64,000 bases of DNA from positions 76,648,001-76,712,000 of the forward strand of contig NC_064838.1 of NCBI RefSeq assembly GCF_024166365.1, written 5' to 3'. The translations under genes were made by a program, and so were the position numbers. Source of the DNA: Elephas maximus indicus (lineage: Eukaryota; Chordata; Mammalia; Proboscidea; Elephantidae). Shown piece by piece: positions 1-11,429 of this stretch. Within the stretch, counting starts at the first letter, position 1. Each line of letters begins with the position of its first letter. The notes under the pieces are model-generated. The model worked only from the letters and a program-made list of their open reading frames with translations, was not told where the DNA came from and made no database searches.

Positions 1-474
1 AATTAATAACAGGAATCTTACTTTGATTTTAAGCTTTTTCTTATCCACAAAATCAAACATCAACCATAAAAATCCTGCCAGAAACTGCTCTAGAGCAATG
101 TATATTTGTCTTAAGCTGCTAGAAAAGAATAGTCAACAAACAATTACCTCTTAATATAAATATCAAAATCTCTTGCCTGCAGGTGGATGAAGGCAAAAAT
201 ATTAGCAGACAGGCAGGAATAAACTGATAGCAGTTGATCTCAGTAAAGGGGGTGGGGGGTAGGCTTCAATCAATCATGTTAAGATTAGTCAATAATTAAT
301 CTTCTGCATGTCTCCCTCCTGTTCTCTTTATAAGCTCCACAGTAGCTAGCTTCTTGGAGCCATTTGCTTCTTCTGGAATCCATACAGCCTACAGCTATGA
401 ATACAGAATAATTGCTCAGAATAAATATTATGTTCATATTTTGGTGAGTTTTGATTATTTTTCACAGTAGTCAA
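1..474 (+). other. Duplicated spacer, possibly a solo LTR-like fossil
   Basis: AT-rich sequence shared with 28611-29090. The stretch around 320-474 has a TATAAG box, an AATAAA signal about 85 bases later and an end in CA, which is LTR-like. No family can be named from sight and target repeats were not found, so this is only a suggestion. Confidence 0.3.
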
Positions 475-552
475 ATGTTTAACCATTTGTGCCACCCAGG
501 AGCTCCATGGAAGCAGCATTCAAAAAACCACTTATGTACTGTATTGAGCATA

Positions 553-716
553 GCAGTCACAAAAACCAAACCTATTGCCATCCAGTAGATTCCGACTCAT
601 AAAAACCCTACAGGAGAGAGCAGTACTATCCCACAGTTTCCAAAGAACTGCTGGTGGATTAAAACTGCCGTCCTTCTGTTAGCAGCCAAGCTCTTAACCA
701 CTGTGCAACAAGGGCC
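553..716 (-). mobile_element. Afro-type tRNA-derived SINE
   Basis: Read on the minus strand it has the tRNA-like head (TGGTTAAG-type A box region, GGTTCGAA-like B box, degraded) and the RTE-like tail ending in TTTGGTTTTTG. The same insertion is present in copy B at 29177-29335, so it is older than the segmental duplication. Confidence 0.85.
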
Positions 717-719
717 TTT

Positions 720-1192
720 TAAACAAGTATTAAAAAGCAAAGATGTCACTCTGATGACCAAGGTGTACCTGACCCACCCTTGGTATTTTCAAGTGCTTCA
801 TATACATGAGAAAGCTTGACAATGAAAAAGTAAGACAGGAGACATGTTGATGAGTTTGAATTGTGTCGGTGAACACTACTGAATATACCGTGGACTGAAA
901 ACAAATCAGTCTTAGGAGAAATACAACTAGAATGCTCCTTACAAGTGAAAATGAAAAAACTTTGTTTATTACTTTGGATGCTTTACCAATAAAGACAAAG
1001 CACTGAAAAAGAACATCGAGTTTGATAAAGTGCGAACGAAATCGAGGGAAAAACCTCAATAAAGATGGACTGACACATAGCCACAACATTGGGCTCATAC
1101 ATATTAAAGATCATGAAGGATCATTTCATTTTGTTATGCAAAAGGTTGTCATGAGTTGAAGTCAACTGGCACCAACTAATAACAACTATGGA
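720..1192 (+). mobile_element. RTE (BovB-like) LINE, 3' fragment
   Basis: The sequence AGCAAAGATGTCACTCTGATG and what follows encodes the broken C-terminal part of the RTE reverse transcriptase protein (KDVTLKTKVYLTQ-like). It runs to the 3' tail ending in CACCAACTAATAACAAC. It is heavily 5' truncated and no usable reading frame remains. Copy B has the same insertion at 29336-29803, so it predates the duplication. Confidence 0.8.
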
Positions 1193-1469
1193 CATATGTA
1201 ACTTTGTATATTATAAAGTATGTTAAAATTAAAATCCAAGTTAAGAAAAAAATTCCCTGAAATATAAATTGTCAAAAATGTTACCTTCGAGAGGCGGGGC
1301 CCAGATGGCAGACTAGGTGGACGCTACCGCGGATCCCTCTTGCAACAAAGACTCGGAAAAACAAGGGAATCGATCACATACATGACAATCTACGAACTCT
1401 GAACAACAAGCACAGACTTAGAGACAGAAAACGAACAAACATGGGCAGACAGCGACTGTTTTCAGAACC

Positions 1470-2108
1470 AGGAGCCAGCGTACCAGGCAGGTGACCTTCG
1501 GAGCCCGATCTGGGGCAGAGCCCAGGGGGGCAGATGGCACAGAATGGGGGCCCACCCCTTCCCCCCCTGAACCCATCCCGGGAGGAAGTCTAGCTGGTTG
1601 GCGCGGGTGGCGTAGAGGCTCAGCCGGAGGGAGAAGCACCCAGGAGGCAGTGACTGATCTGGGAGTGGGGAGAACAGCGTCCCAGCTGGGGAGCCGTCCT
1701 GCTGGGACTTAGGCGAGAAGCGGACGGGGCCCGAGTGGGGGGGGTCAGCTATATTTCCCTAAAGTGACCCCGGGGCGGGGCCCACACGTTCGTGCAGGAG
1801 GACGCACACCCAGTCCGCACGTGTGGCGTGGCACACCGGAGGGAGAAATCCCCGGAAGTGACTGGTCTCGGAGCGGGGAAAGCAGCGTCCCAGAGGGGGA
1901 GCCATTCCGATGGGATTTGGGTGCGTGTGGGCGGGGTGTGAGCACGGGGTCCATTTTTATTACCCTGAATTGGCCCAGGGGGCGGGCCCACCTGGCCGTG
2001 CTGGTGACGCCCACCCAGTTCGTGCGAGAGGTGTGGCGCACCGGAAGGAGAAGTCCCCGGGAGGAAGTGACTGGTCCAGGAACGGGGAAAGCAGCATCCC
2101 AGCCCGGA
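1470..2108 (+). repeat. Tandem units of the L1 5' UTR
   Basis: The phrase GGAGGCAGTGACTG or close variants followed by GGAGCGGGGAAAGCAGCGTCCCAG recurs at about 1640, 1850 and 2060, a spacing near 205-210 bases. This makes a GC- and CpG-rich tandem array, like the one in the complete L1 at 11430-11960 but with longer units. Confidence 0.7.
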
Positions 2109-3894
2109 AGTAAAGCTATCCCTATTTGCAGATGACATGATTGTATACATGGAAAACCCTAAGGAATCCTCCAGAAAACTACTGAAACTAATAGAAGAGT
2201 TTGGAAGAGTCTCAGGATATAAAATAAACATACAAAAATCACTTGGATTCCTCTACATCAACAAAAAGAACAACAAAGAGGAAATAACCAAATCAATACC
2301 ATTCACAGTAGCCCCCAAGAAGATAAAATACTTAGGAATAAATCTTACCAAGGATGTAAAAGACCTATACAAAGAAAACTATAAAATTCTGCTATAAGAA
2401 ATTCAAAAGGACATACTTAAGTGGAAAAACGTACCCTGCTCATGGATAGGAAGACTTAACATAGTAAAAATGTCTATTCTACCAAAAGCCGTTTATACAT
2501 ATAACGCACTTCCAATCCAAATACCAATGTCATACTTTAAGGGGATAGAGAAACAAATCACTAATTTCATATGGAAAGGAAAGAACCCCCGGATAAGAAA
2601 ACATTACTGAAAAAGAAGAAGAAAGTGGGAGGCCTCACCCTACCTGATTTCAGAACCTATTATATAGCTACGGTAGTCAAAACAGCCTGGTACTGGTACA
2701 ACAACAGACACATAGACCAATGGAACAGAATTGAGAACCCAGATATAAATCCATTCACGTATGAGCAGCTGATATTTGAAAAAGGACCAGTGTCAGTCAA
2801 TTGGGGAAATAATAGTCTTTTTAACAAATGGTGCTGGCATAACTGGATATCCATTTGCAAAAGAATGAAACAGGACCCATACCTCACACCATGCACAAAA
2901 ACTAACTCCAAGTGGATCAAAGACCTAACCATAAAGACTAAAACGATAAAAATCATGGAAGAAAAAATAGGATCTACCCTAGGGAGCCCTAATACAGGGC
3001 ATAAACAGAATACAAAACATTACCAAAAATGATGAAGAGAAACCAGATAACTGGGAGCTCCTAAAAATCAAACATCTATGCTCATCTAAAGACTTCACCA
3101 AAAGAGTAAAAAGACCACCTACAGACTGGGAAAGAATTTTCAGCTATGACATCTCAGACCAGCGCCTGATCTCTAAAATCTACATGATTCTGTCAAAACT
3201 CAACCACAAAAAGACAAACAACCCAGTCAAGAAGTGGGCAAAGGATATGAACACACATTTCACTAAGGAAGATATTCAGGCAGCCAACAGATACCTGAGA
3301 AAATGCTCTCGATCATTAGCCATTAGAGAAATGCAAATTAAAACTACGATGAGATTCCATCTCACACCAACTAGACTGGCATTAATCCAAAAAACACAAA
3401 ATAATAAATGTTGGAGAGGCTGCGGAGAGATTGGAACTCTCATACACTGCTGGTGGGATTGTAAAATGGTACAACCACTTTGGAAATCCATCTGGTGTTA
3501 TCTTAAACAGTTAGAAATGGAACTACCATACAACCCAGAAATCCCGCTCCTCGGAATATACCCTAAAGATACAAGAGCCTTCACACAAACAGATATATGC
3601 ACACCCATGTTTATTGCAGCTCTGTTTACAATAGCAAAAAGCTGGAAGCAACCAAGATGTCCGTCAACGGACGAATGGGTAAATAAATTGTGGTATATTC
3701 ACACAATGGAATACTACGCATCGATAAAGAACAGTGACGAATCTCTGAAACATTTCATAACATAGAGGAATCTGGAAGGCATTATGCTGAGCGAAATGAG
3801 TCAGTTGCAAAAGGACAAATATTGTATAAGACCACTATTATAAGATCTTGAGAAATAGCAAAAACGGAGAAGAACACATACTTATGTGGTTACA

Positions 3895-3925
3895 AAGGGG
3901 GGAGGGAGGGAGGGAGAGGGTTTTT
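3895..3925 (+). other. G-rich tract in L1 3' UTR
   Basis: Runs of G (GGGGGGAGGGAGGGAGGG) just after the end of ORF2 could fold as a G-quadruplex. The same tract is at 17601-17632 in the complete copy and, reverse-complemented, near 44494-44520. G-rich 3' UTR tracts are a known feature of mammalian L1. Confidence 0.7.
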
Positions 3926-4853
3926 ATTGATCAATCTGTAGATAAGAACTGCTTTGGGTGAAGGGAAAGACAACACTCAATACAAGGAAGGTCAGCCTAA
4001 TTGGACTGGATTAAAAGCAAAGAGGTTTCCGGGATAAAATGAAAGCTTCAAAGGTCAGTGGAGCAGGGACTGGGGTCTGGGGAACTTGGTTTGAGGGGAC
4101 TTCTAAGTCAATGGGCAAAATAATTCTATTATGAAAACACTCTGCATCCCACTTTGAATTGTGGCTCCTGGGGTCCTAAATGCCAACAAGTGGCCACCTA
4201 AGATACATCAATTGGTCTCAACCCACCTGGAGCAAAGGCAAAGGAAGAACACCAAGGTCACACGACAACTAAGAACCCAAGAGACAGAAAGGGCCACATG
4301 AACCAGAGACCTACGTTATCCTGAGACCAGAAGAACTAGTTGGTGCCCGGCCACAATCGATGTCTGCCCTGTCAGGGAGCACAACAGACAACTCCTGAGG
4401 GAGCAGGAGACCAATGGGATACAGACCCCAAGTTCTCATTAAAAGACCACACCTAATGGTATGATTGCGACTAGAGGAATCCCAGACACAATGCTCCCCA
4501 GACCTTCTGTTGGCACAGGACAGGAACCATCCCCGAAGACAAATCATCAGGCATGAAAAGGACTGGTCAGTGGGGGGGAGAGAGATGCTGATGAAGAGTG
4601 ACCTAATTAAATCAGGTGGACTCGGGAGAGTGTGTTGGCAACTCTTGATTGGAGGGGGGATGGGAAGATAGAGAGAGAGGGAAGAGGGCAAAATTGGCAC
4701 GAAACGAGAGACTGTAAGGGCTGACTCAATAGGGGGAGAGCAAGTGGGAGAAGGGAGTAAGATGTATGTAAACCTACATGTGACAGACTGATTGGAGTGG
4801 TAAATGTTCACTTGAAGCTTAATAAAAATTAAAAAAAAAAAAATGTTACCTTC

Positions 4854-7752
4854 AATTTGGAATATTTTAGGTAACATGTTTTCCTCTATAAATGTCTGAA
4901 TTTTCTAAAATGTCTACAATGTGTATTTTTTTTATTGAAAGGTATTTATATTAAAACAAAATTTGAATAAACTGTATTTTTTTAATTGTCACTGCAGGTG
5001 TACAGAATCCATGGGAAGAAATGAATTTAACAAAAAAGAGTAGACTGTTAGTATAAAGGCAAAGTGTGCCTGGCCAAGAAGAGGGCATCTAAGATGATAG
5101 ACAATAAGAGATCCGTGTGACCTCAGCCAGAAACTCCAAGGGAGGTAAGATGGGGAGTTGATTAAAAAAAAACAAACCCCTTGCTGTTGAATTAATTCTG
5201 ACCAGTCGCTATGAGGAGTTGATTTACTACCACTTAATTCAAGGCACAGAAGACATCTAGGAGAAAAAGGTGATCAACTCTGTCAATTCTAAACAAAAAT
5301 TGAGTGGACTGAGAGGGTGGGCTAAACCAAAAAGAAAATTTTTTTTAAAGTGGATTTGGTTTCCCTACAATCAGAGCCTGAGGCAATACTTACCTACAAG
5401 TGGTTTATTTGGGAAATGATCCCAGGTGGCAGGAATATGGGACATATGGAATAAAGGAGGAAAGGAAAGAGAGCCAAAATGAAGATGAATCTTATCATCG
5501 GCCATGCTGTAGGTGACAGACATCTCTTCTGAGAGACCTTTGGAAACCTTATGAAACTTATCTCAGAATGTCTGCCTGAGGACAAAGAGGGGACATATTT
5601 ATGCATCAGATCCCATTGTCTTTACAGGTCAAGTGTGCCTCATCAGGCTGTAACTTCCACATACTTCCGGATTGTTCTTCCACAGATGTCCTGTGGGTGC
5701 CTGCAGTATCCCAAGCTGCTGTCAGATAAGCCCAAGGACATCAGCAGGAGTTTCTTGATCAGGGGTGAACAAGCAGAAGGGCTGTAAGTTTGTACCTACA
5801 TGGAACTGGTTGCCACTGCAGGGCCTGGAGCAAAATGCGGCCATTAGCACTTGAAATAACACACAGGAAGTATTCCACTCACTTTTCAAACAACTTATTG
5901 TGGGGTAAACCAAAATTCAAATCCTGGGTTCAATTTCCCTGCCCTAAGTTTTTTTTGGCATTCCATTTTGTCTCTGCTCAGACCTTACACCCCACTGGTT
6001 CCTCAGAATTAGTTACAACATAAAGCACTTGCTTTATGGCCTATCAATACTGAATGAATATGGAACATTGGATTGTGATCAAAATCCACACGGTATAAGG
6101 AATTATTAACCATGACATACGTATGTGCTCAGAACTTGAGAAGCATAAAACCAGTTTCAGTGACACATCTGGCCGCCATTTCCTTTGGGATATCTCTCCT
6201 CCCACAAAAAAAAAAAGTGAAAACAAGGAAGGAGATAACTTTATCTCAGTTATTTCACTTCAAATTCCATGGAAAATTAAACAACAAACTTATATGTAAT
6301 TTCCACCTCCGAGACCACAGAGGATACAACTTTTGGATAGAAAAAAAAAAAGGGTTTTCAATGTAAATGTTGGTGATGATGTTTATTTCCCATTATTATA
6401 CAAATCTGGGGAGAATATTCCTGTCTTCAGGGAATACAGTGAAGTACTATACCCAGGACCAACCAAAGCTGATTGGATGGTGAAATTTATTAATGTTTAG
6501 TGTGGATAGTGTGGATGGTAAGCATTTATTCTGACTGCACTGTAAGCTCTGAACACTGCCTTTGACTCAGAGCTAAAATAATTTATTTATGAGCTAATCG
6601 CCTGGTAAGTGAAAATTTAATAGGGAATAAACATTGCATCAAACAGAAGAAATATACATACACATATAAGTATATCTAGATAACACCAATTTAATTTTTT
6701 CTTTATAAATATATTGATTTTAATCCTTTTAAAATGTCATTTGCTGTCTTTTTTACAAGTTTTATAAACATTCAAAAAATAACTTCTCATTATTTAAGTA
6801 AAATTTATTGAATGATTCCTGTCCTGTCCTGGGGCAGATGTCAAAATAAAGCTTTTTTTTTTTTGTATACTTTTGAGAAATTCGTGAAGGAAATAATGGT
6901 TGTATTCAGTGCATATAGGGGGATTATTAGAGGAGATACTGGAGTTGACAGATGAACGAAGTGAGTGGCTTGCATTTTGCATTTTAGGTAAACGAGGAAA
7001 GATAACTGTAGAGAAAAAGAGGCACAAGTCAAAGAAATTGAGGGACGCGCTAAAGTGGAGATTGATTGCTCCCTTCCTATTTTGCTACTACTTGTGTGAG
7101 AAGCATACGGTACGTAATTAATAGCATGATGTTATGGGTTTAGACATTTTACTGTCAGAGCCTCCTGGGCACCAATGTGGAATACATTTAAGGAGTGCTT
7201 AGAGAGAATAGGTGAATTGCACTGAAAAAAGAAGGGCTTGCTTCAGTGGAGAATTAGTACTAGTAAAAGGGGACAACTTGGAAGCTGTTGGGAAAAATTT
7301 ATCTCTGCTTTGGCTTTTTGGGTGAAAAAACACGGATTGCAGAAAGAACTAACATGAAAGTTCCTAGAATAACTCCAAGAATAGAAGAACTATCATAGTC
7401 ACTTAGGCTTCAAAAGCTATCATATCTTTTTTTATTGTCCTTCATAATGTAGTAAATAAAGATTAAGCTTTCAACACAGGGTCAGGCTTAGCATGAGTCG
7501 AAGGTGGTGCTTACCCTAGATGCAAACAATTTAATAATCAAGACAAATAATACTTTAATGATTTTTTCTTTTAATGAAGAGACTAGATTCTCATTAAACA
7601 GTATACATACTGTTTTACGACATTGTCTACCAACCCCACTACATGTCAACACTCTCTTCTCAACACTGAGTTCCCTTTTAGCAGCTATGCTGTCCCCTCC
7701 TGCCTCCTAGTACTTGCCCCTTTAGTTTTATTTTCTTTTATGAGACTGTCTA
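4854..7752 (+). other. Duplicated gene-free spacer
   Basis: AT-rich DNA that aligns with about 29908-32830 in copy B. It holds a decayed SINE-like remnant at about 5170-5215 and an unclassified GC-richer stretch at 5400-5830, which copy B repeats in inverted form (see 31264-31427). Short frames here are not conserved between the two copies, so I see no gene. Confidence 0.6.
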
Positions 7753-8111
7753 ACCCTGCACTACACTGTCACCATGAGCAGAAGGAAGTGTCGTGTATTG
7801 ATCTTTGCTTGCTGTACTGGGGCATTTCTGCATTCCTTAGTGCAGTGTCTCCTCACTATCAACTGACCTTCCTGTGGCCCCAGTGAGATAGATCACTACT
7901 TCTGTGATGTCTATCCTTTGCTGAAACTGGCCTGCACTGACACATATAGTGTTGGGACCCTGGTTGTCGCCAATTCAGGCATGATGGATTTGGTGAATTT
8001 TGTTGTCTTGATGCTGTCTTACTTCCTGATATAGTGCACCATCAAGGTCTACCCTGCCAAAAGTCACAGCAAAGCTCTTTCCATGTGTAGTTCCCACATA
8101 ACAGTTGTGGT
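7753..8111 (+). pseudogene. Olfactory receptor internal fragment
   Basis: This corresponds to about codons 127-247 of the intact OR at 8593-9531, from CCTGCACTACACTGTC (end of the DRY loop) through TM4, TM5 and the KALSTC-type start of TM6. It has lost both ends. It contains in-frame stops, TGA within the TINLPFCGP segment and TAG in TM5. The neighbouring intact gene follows 480 bases downstream. Copy B lacks this fragment together with about 180 bases on its left: at about 32820 the flanks are joined directly. It is therefore either an insertion in A or a loss in B. It is a dead paralogue of the OR next to it. Confidence 0.88.
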
Positions 8112-8592
8112 GTGTCTTCGTTACTGAGCTAAAAAGGTGTATGAAATATTTTAAAATGATGCAAAAATGCACAATAAGTGGAATATCAAAATTTTAAATA
8201 AAAACAGGATTTGAACCTACAATAGCACACTTCACCCTGGCTCTTTTTCAACTTATCAAGAAGGCAAGCTGCTTCAGGACAAGAAACGCATCCTCTCTAA
8301 GCTCACTTTTGCATCCCATACATAGGGCGAGTGTAAATCTTAATTTATGTCTTGAACTATTATAACTATTGCTATCACTCCATTTCACTCTCTAAAGTAA
8401 CCTGATTAGAATGGTAAGCTACAGGGTAAACCTGCAAGTACAGGTTTAGAATGAATCAGTACAGAAAAGCTGATTGAATAACTTAATTTGTTACTACTGT
8501 ACTCTGATTCACACTATGCTTAGTGAATATTTCTAATGCTAACTTGTCACTTTTTTCCAGTTACACTCTCTGAGAATACACTGCATCAGACC
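8112..8592 (+). other. Upstream region of the intact OR gene
   Basis: Spacer aligned with copy B 32820-33230. A good splice acceptor (polypyrimidine tract then AG) ends at 8560, 32 bases before the ATG. OR genes usually have an untranslated first exon spliced to a single coding exon, so the coding exon probably starts at 8561. No promoter could be recognised. Confidence 0.5.
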
Positions 8593-9531
8593 ATGGAAAA
8601 TATCAATAATGTCACTGAATTTTTACTTTTGGGACTTTCCCAGAATAAGAAAATTAAAAGCTTGTGCTTTCTATTATTCTTATTTTGTTATATAGCTATT
8701 TGGATGGGAAACTTGCTCATTATCATTTCCATCACTTACAGTCAGCTAATAGATCAACCCATGTATTTCTTTCTTAATCATCTTGCTCTCTCAGAGCTGT
8801 GTTATACCTCAACGGTGACGCCCAAGCTACTCACTGACTTACTGGAAGAAAGGAACAGAATTTCTTATACTACCTGCATGGCACAGCTTTTTCCTCTGCA
8901 CTTCTTTGGGGGAATTGAAATCTTCATCCTCACAGTGATGGCCTATGACCACTACGTGGCCATCTGCAAACCCCTGCACTACACGGTCATCATGAGCAGG
9001 AGGAAGTGTTATGTATTGGTCTTCGCTTGCTGTACTGGGGCATTTCTGCATTCCTTTGTGCAGTCCCTCCTCACTATCAACTTACCTTTCTGTGGCCCCA
9101 ATGAGATAGATCACTACTTCTGCGATGTCTATCCTTTGCTGAAATTGGCCTGCGCTGACACATACAGCGTCGGGATCCTGGTTGTCGCCAATTCAGGCAT
9201 GGTGGGTTTGGTGAATTTTGTTGTCCTGATGCTGTCTTACTTCTTGATATTGTACACCGTCAGGGTCTACCCTGCCAAAAGCCGCAGTAAAGCTCTTTCC
9301 ACTTGCAGTTCCCACATAACAGTTGTGGTTCTCTTCTTTGTGCCTATCATGTACATTTATATTAGACCAGCTGCAACTTTTCCAGAAGATAAAGTATTTG
9401 CTCTTTTCTACACCATCATTGTCCCCATGTTCAACCCTCTGATCTACACTTTGAGAAACTTGGAGATGAAGACTGCCATGAGGAAAGTGTGGTGCCAGAA
9501 TCCACTTTTTACTGGAAGGAGAAAGGACTGA
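8593..9531 (+). CDS. Olfactory receptor, family 4-like, intact
   Basis: A 312-residue odorant GPCR in a single coding exon, the normal OR length, expected in the cilia of olfactory neurons where it signals through G-olf. Seen in the protein: N-glycosylation site NVT at residues 6-8, TM1 with GN at 39-40, PMYFFL at 56-61 before TM2, Cys95 for the TM3-EC2 disulfide, three EC2 cysteines (167, 177, 187), KALSTCSSH at 233-241 leading into TM6, and PMFNPLIY at 278-285 in TM7. The conserved MAYDRYVAIC motif reads [10 protein letters not shown], Arg120 being His. The ATG at 8593 was chosen over the in-frame start at 8536 because it opens the usual MENxNNVTEF N-terminus and follows a splice acceptor at 8560. 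Sequence flavour ([27 protein letters not shown]) is that of the OR4P/OR4C/OR4S group; the exact orthologue cannot be fixed. Its duplicate at 33231-34163 has one stop. Confidence 0.93.
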   Translation: MENINNVTEFLLLGLSQNKKIKSLCFLLFLFCYIAIWMGNLLIIISITYSQLIDQPMYFFLNHLALSELCYTSTVTPKLLTDLLEERNRISYTTCMAQLFPLHFFGGIEIFILTVMAYDHYVAICKPLHYTVIMSRRKCYVLVFACCTGAFLHSFVQSLLTINLPFCGPNEIDHYFCDVYPLLKLACADTYSVGILVVANSGMVGLVNFVVLMLSYFLILYTVRVYPAKSRSKALSTCSSHITVVVLFFVPIMYIYIRPAATFPEDKVFALFYTIIVPMFNPLIYTLRNLEMKTAMRKVWCQNPLFTGRRKD

Positions 9532-9887
9532 AAGGCACGTCTACTCCTCACTGCACACTCTATCCAAGTGAGTTTGCACCATCTTAAGTTTGTTAAAGTA
9601 GGAGCTGACCCTGAGAGACATAAGCTTAGGCACCGACATCAATCCGTTCATTAATACTATAATTTACCTTGAACTACCTTCTTCTTTCTTTACTAATCTG
9701 TTTCTTATTGACATTGTTCCTGCGAAATTGAGTTCAACTTTTATTCTTTTCTTTGGTATTTTTTTCTTTGGATTTTGTCCATAGGTTGCTTTTCAGGGCC
9801 CACATTTCTAACCTCTCTTTGCTTTGGTTCCAATGAATCTCCAAATTTACCTATGCTCCATTGGTATCTTCCATCCCAGATTTAAAG

Positions 9888-10088
9888 GGCCCATATTGGC
9901 CCACTGGTTAAGCGTTCAGCTGCTAACCAAAGGTCAGTTTTTTGAACCCAGTGCCACTCCTTTGGTGAAAGATGAGGCTGTCTACTTTTGTGAAGATTGC
10001 AGCCCTGGAAAACGTATAAGGCTATTCTACTCTGGCCAGTAGGGTCACTAAGAGTGGGTTTCTACACGACAGCACTGGTTTGGTTGTG
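9888..10088 (+). mobile_element. Afro-type SINE (long form)
   Basis: Head CTGGTTAAGCGTTCAGCTGC, a B-box-like region, the body with CTACTTTTGTGAAGATT, and a degraded tail. The same insertion is in copy B at 34540-34740, so it is older than the duplication. Confidence 0.85.
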
Positions 10089-11221
10089 GATATATTGCCC
10101 ATTATTCTCTCTGCACTTCCCATCCAAAAAAGAGGATAAAAAATTTAGAACCACTTTTTTCACTTAGCTCATGATTTTCCAATTTGCTGAAGAAATGCTA
10201 AAAACAAAAATATATATATATTTACGTAGTGTTAGAACAATAAAATATTGTTTTTGTAAGAAAAAATGGCTATGTAGAAAATTCAAAAGTATTTTTACTA
10301 AATAATGATGAAAATAAGTATCTTGTTTGCAAAGGAAACTGCTTAACATTGTTTTCTTACTGTTGTTATCATTACTAGCATCTGTAAATGAACCTTTGGA
10401 AAATGATATTTAAAGATTTGAACATAAAAATATTTTATTTGAATTTCCTTCATACTTTAAAAATATTTTTATAATCTAAGAGCTACAAACAAAAATTTCA
10501 CCACTTATCTTCATACATGTTTAAGTAACCGTATAATATAGCATCATAATGACTTATTTCAATCAGCACAATGTATTTATGAGAACATTTTTCTCCTAAA
10601 ACTACAGAAAGCCTAGTTTTGAAATGGTAGCTTAATGATCTGCTTTATTTCAATGATGAATAAACTGAAACTCAGAGGATTAAAACTTTTGTTAAAATCC
10701 AACTAAGAACTTGAGAGGGAGTTAAGTAAACAAATAAAGAAAAAAGAACAAAAACAAAATAGAAACAAGCAAACAAAAAGCCCATCTTATATTTCTGTAT
10801 GAGAAACTGTAGCTCACAGATCCACATTACCAAGTGTACTCCATATATTTTGTCAAACATTATTCCACAAGTTTTTCAACTTGAATTTAGATCATAAGTG
10901 AAAATATTTTACTTAATTTTTTTCATTTATTTGCCTTGAGCATTCTGCTTTTTAAGATCTATATATGTTGGATGAAATTGGCAGCGTCAACTTGCAATAT
11001 TAGCTACGAAACTTAGGGGCAGTGAGTTTAGGTTAACAGAGGAGCAACAACTCAGAAAAGGAGAGGGAGAATGGCTGTACCATGCGAAGAAGGCAATCAG
11101 TGTCACTGAACTGTACATGTAGAAATTGTTTAATTGGTATATGTTCTGCTGTGTATATTCTCAATAACAACAAAAATACTACAAGCTATATAAAATATTT
11201 TACTTAAAAATAGTATTTATT
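10089..11221 (+). other. Duplicated gene-free spacer with a MIR remnant
   Basis: AT-rich spacer aligned with 34741-35816. A weak MIR-like remnant in minus orientation (AATAAACTGAAACTCAGAGG) lies at about 10625-10720, with its partner at 35238-35330. No gene is visible. Confidence 0.5.
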
Positions 11222-11231
11222 GGAGGCGGAG

Positions 11232-11243
11232 CCAAGATGGCGG
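11232..11243 (+). promoter_or_regulatory. YY1-type site at L1 5' end
   Basis: CCAAGATGGCGG begins about 10 bases inside the element. Human L1 has a YY1 site at the same place that sets accurate transcription start. It is degraded in the copy at 1289 (CCCAGATGGCAG) and partly kept at about 59967 (CCAAGATGGTGG). Confidence 0.7.
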
Positions 11244-11429
11244 ACTAGGCAGACGCTACCTCGGATCCCTCTTACAACAAAGACACGGAAAAACAAGTGA
11301 ATCGATCACATACATAACAATCTACGAACCCTGAACAACAAACACAGATTTAGAGACGGAGAACGAACTAATACGGGGAAGCAGCGATTGTTTCCAGAGC
11401 CTGGAGCCAGCATACCAGTCAGGTACGGC

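Larger units (their letters stand above)
1289..4838 (+). mobile_element. L1 LINE with large internal deletion (5' UTR joined to ORF2)
   Basis: It starts with the L1 5' end (GAGGCGGGGCCCAGATGGC). A GC-rich 5' UTR with tandem units runs to about 2108, and the sequence then jumps straight into the reverse-transcriptase core of ORF2 (FADDMIVY at 2125-2148). It continues to the normal 3' UTR, AATAAA and A-tail. Compared with the complete copy at 11222-18584 it lacks the rest of the 5' UTR, all of ORF1 and about 690 codons of ORF2. The remaining ORF2 (2109-3830) has several stops and frameshifts, for example CAA to TAA at about 2395. A 15-bp target-site duplication AAAAATGTTACCTTC lies at 1274-1288 and about 4839-4853. 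Copy B has the empty site at about 29895-29907, so the element inserted after the duplication. Confidence 0.92.

Noticed and set aside
730-1098. 122-codon frame on minus
   Set aside because: It is the antisense of a decayed RTE tail and is not kept in the duplicated copy at 29336-29803.
1749-2231. 160-codon minus-strand frame, and plus frames at 1491-2135
   Set aside because: They lie over the GC-rich tandem units of an L1 5' UTR; absence of stops is a composition effect.
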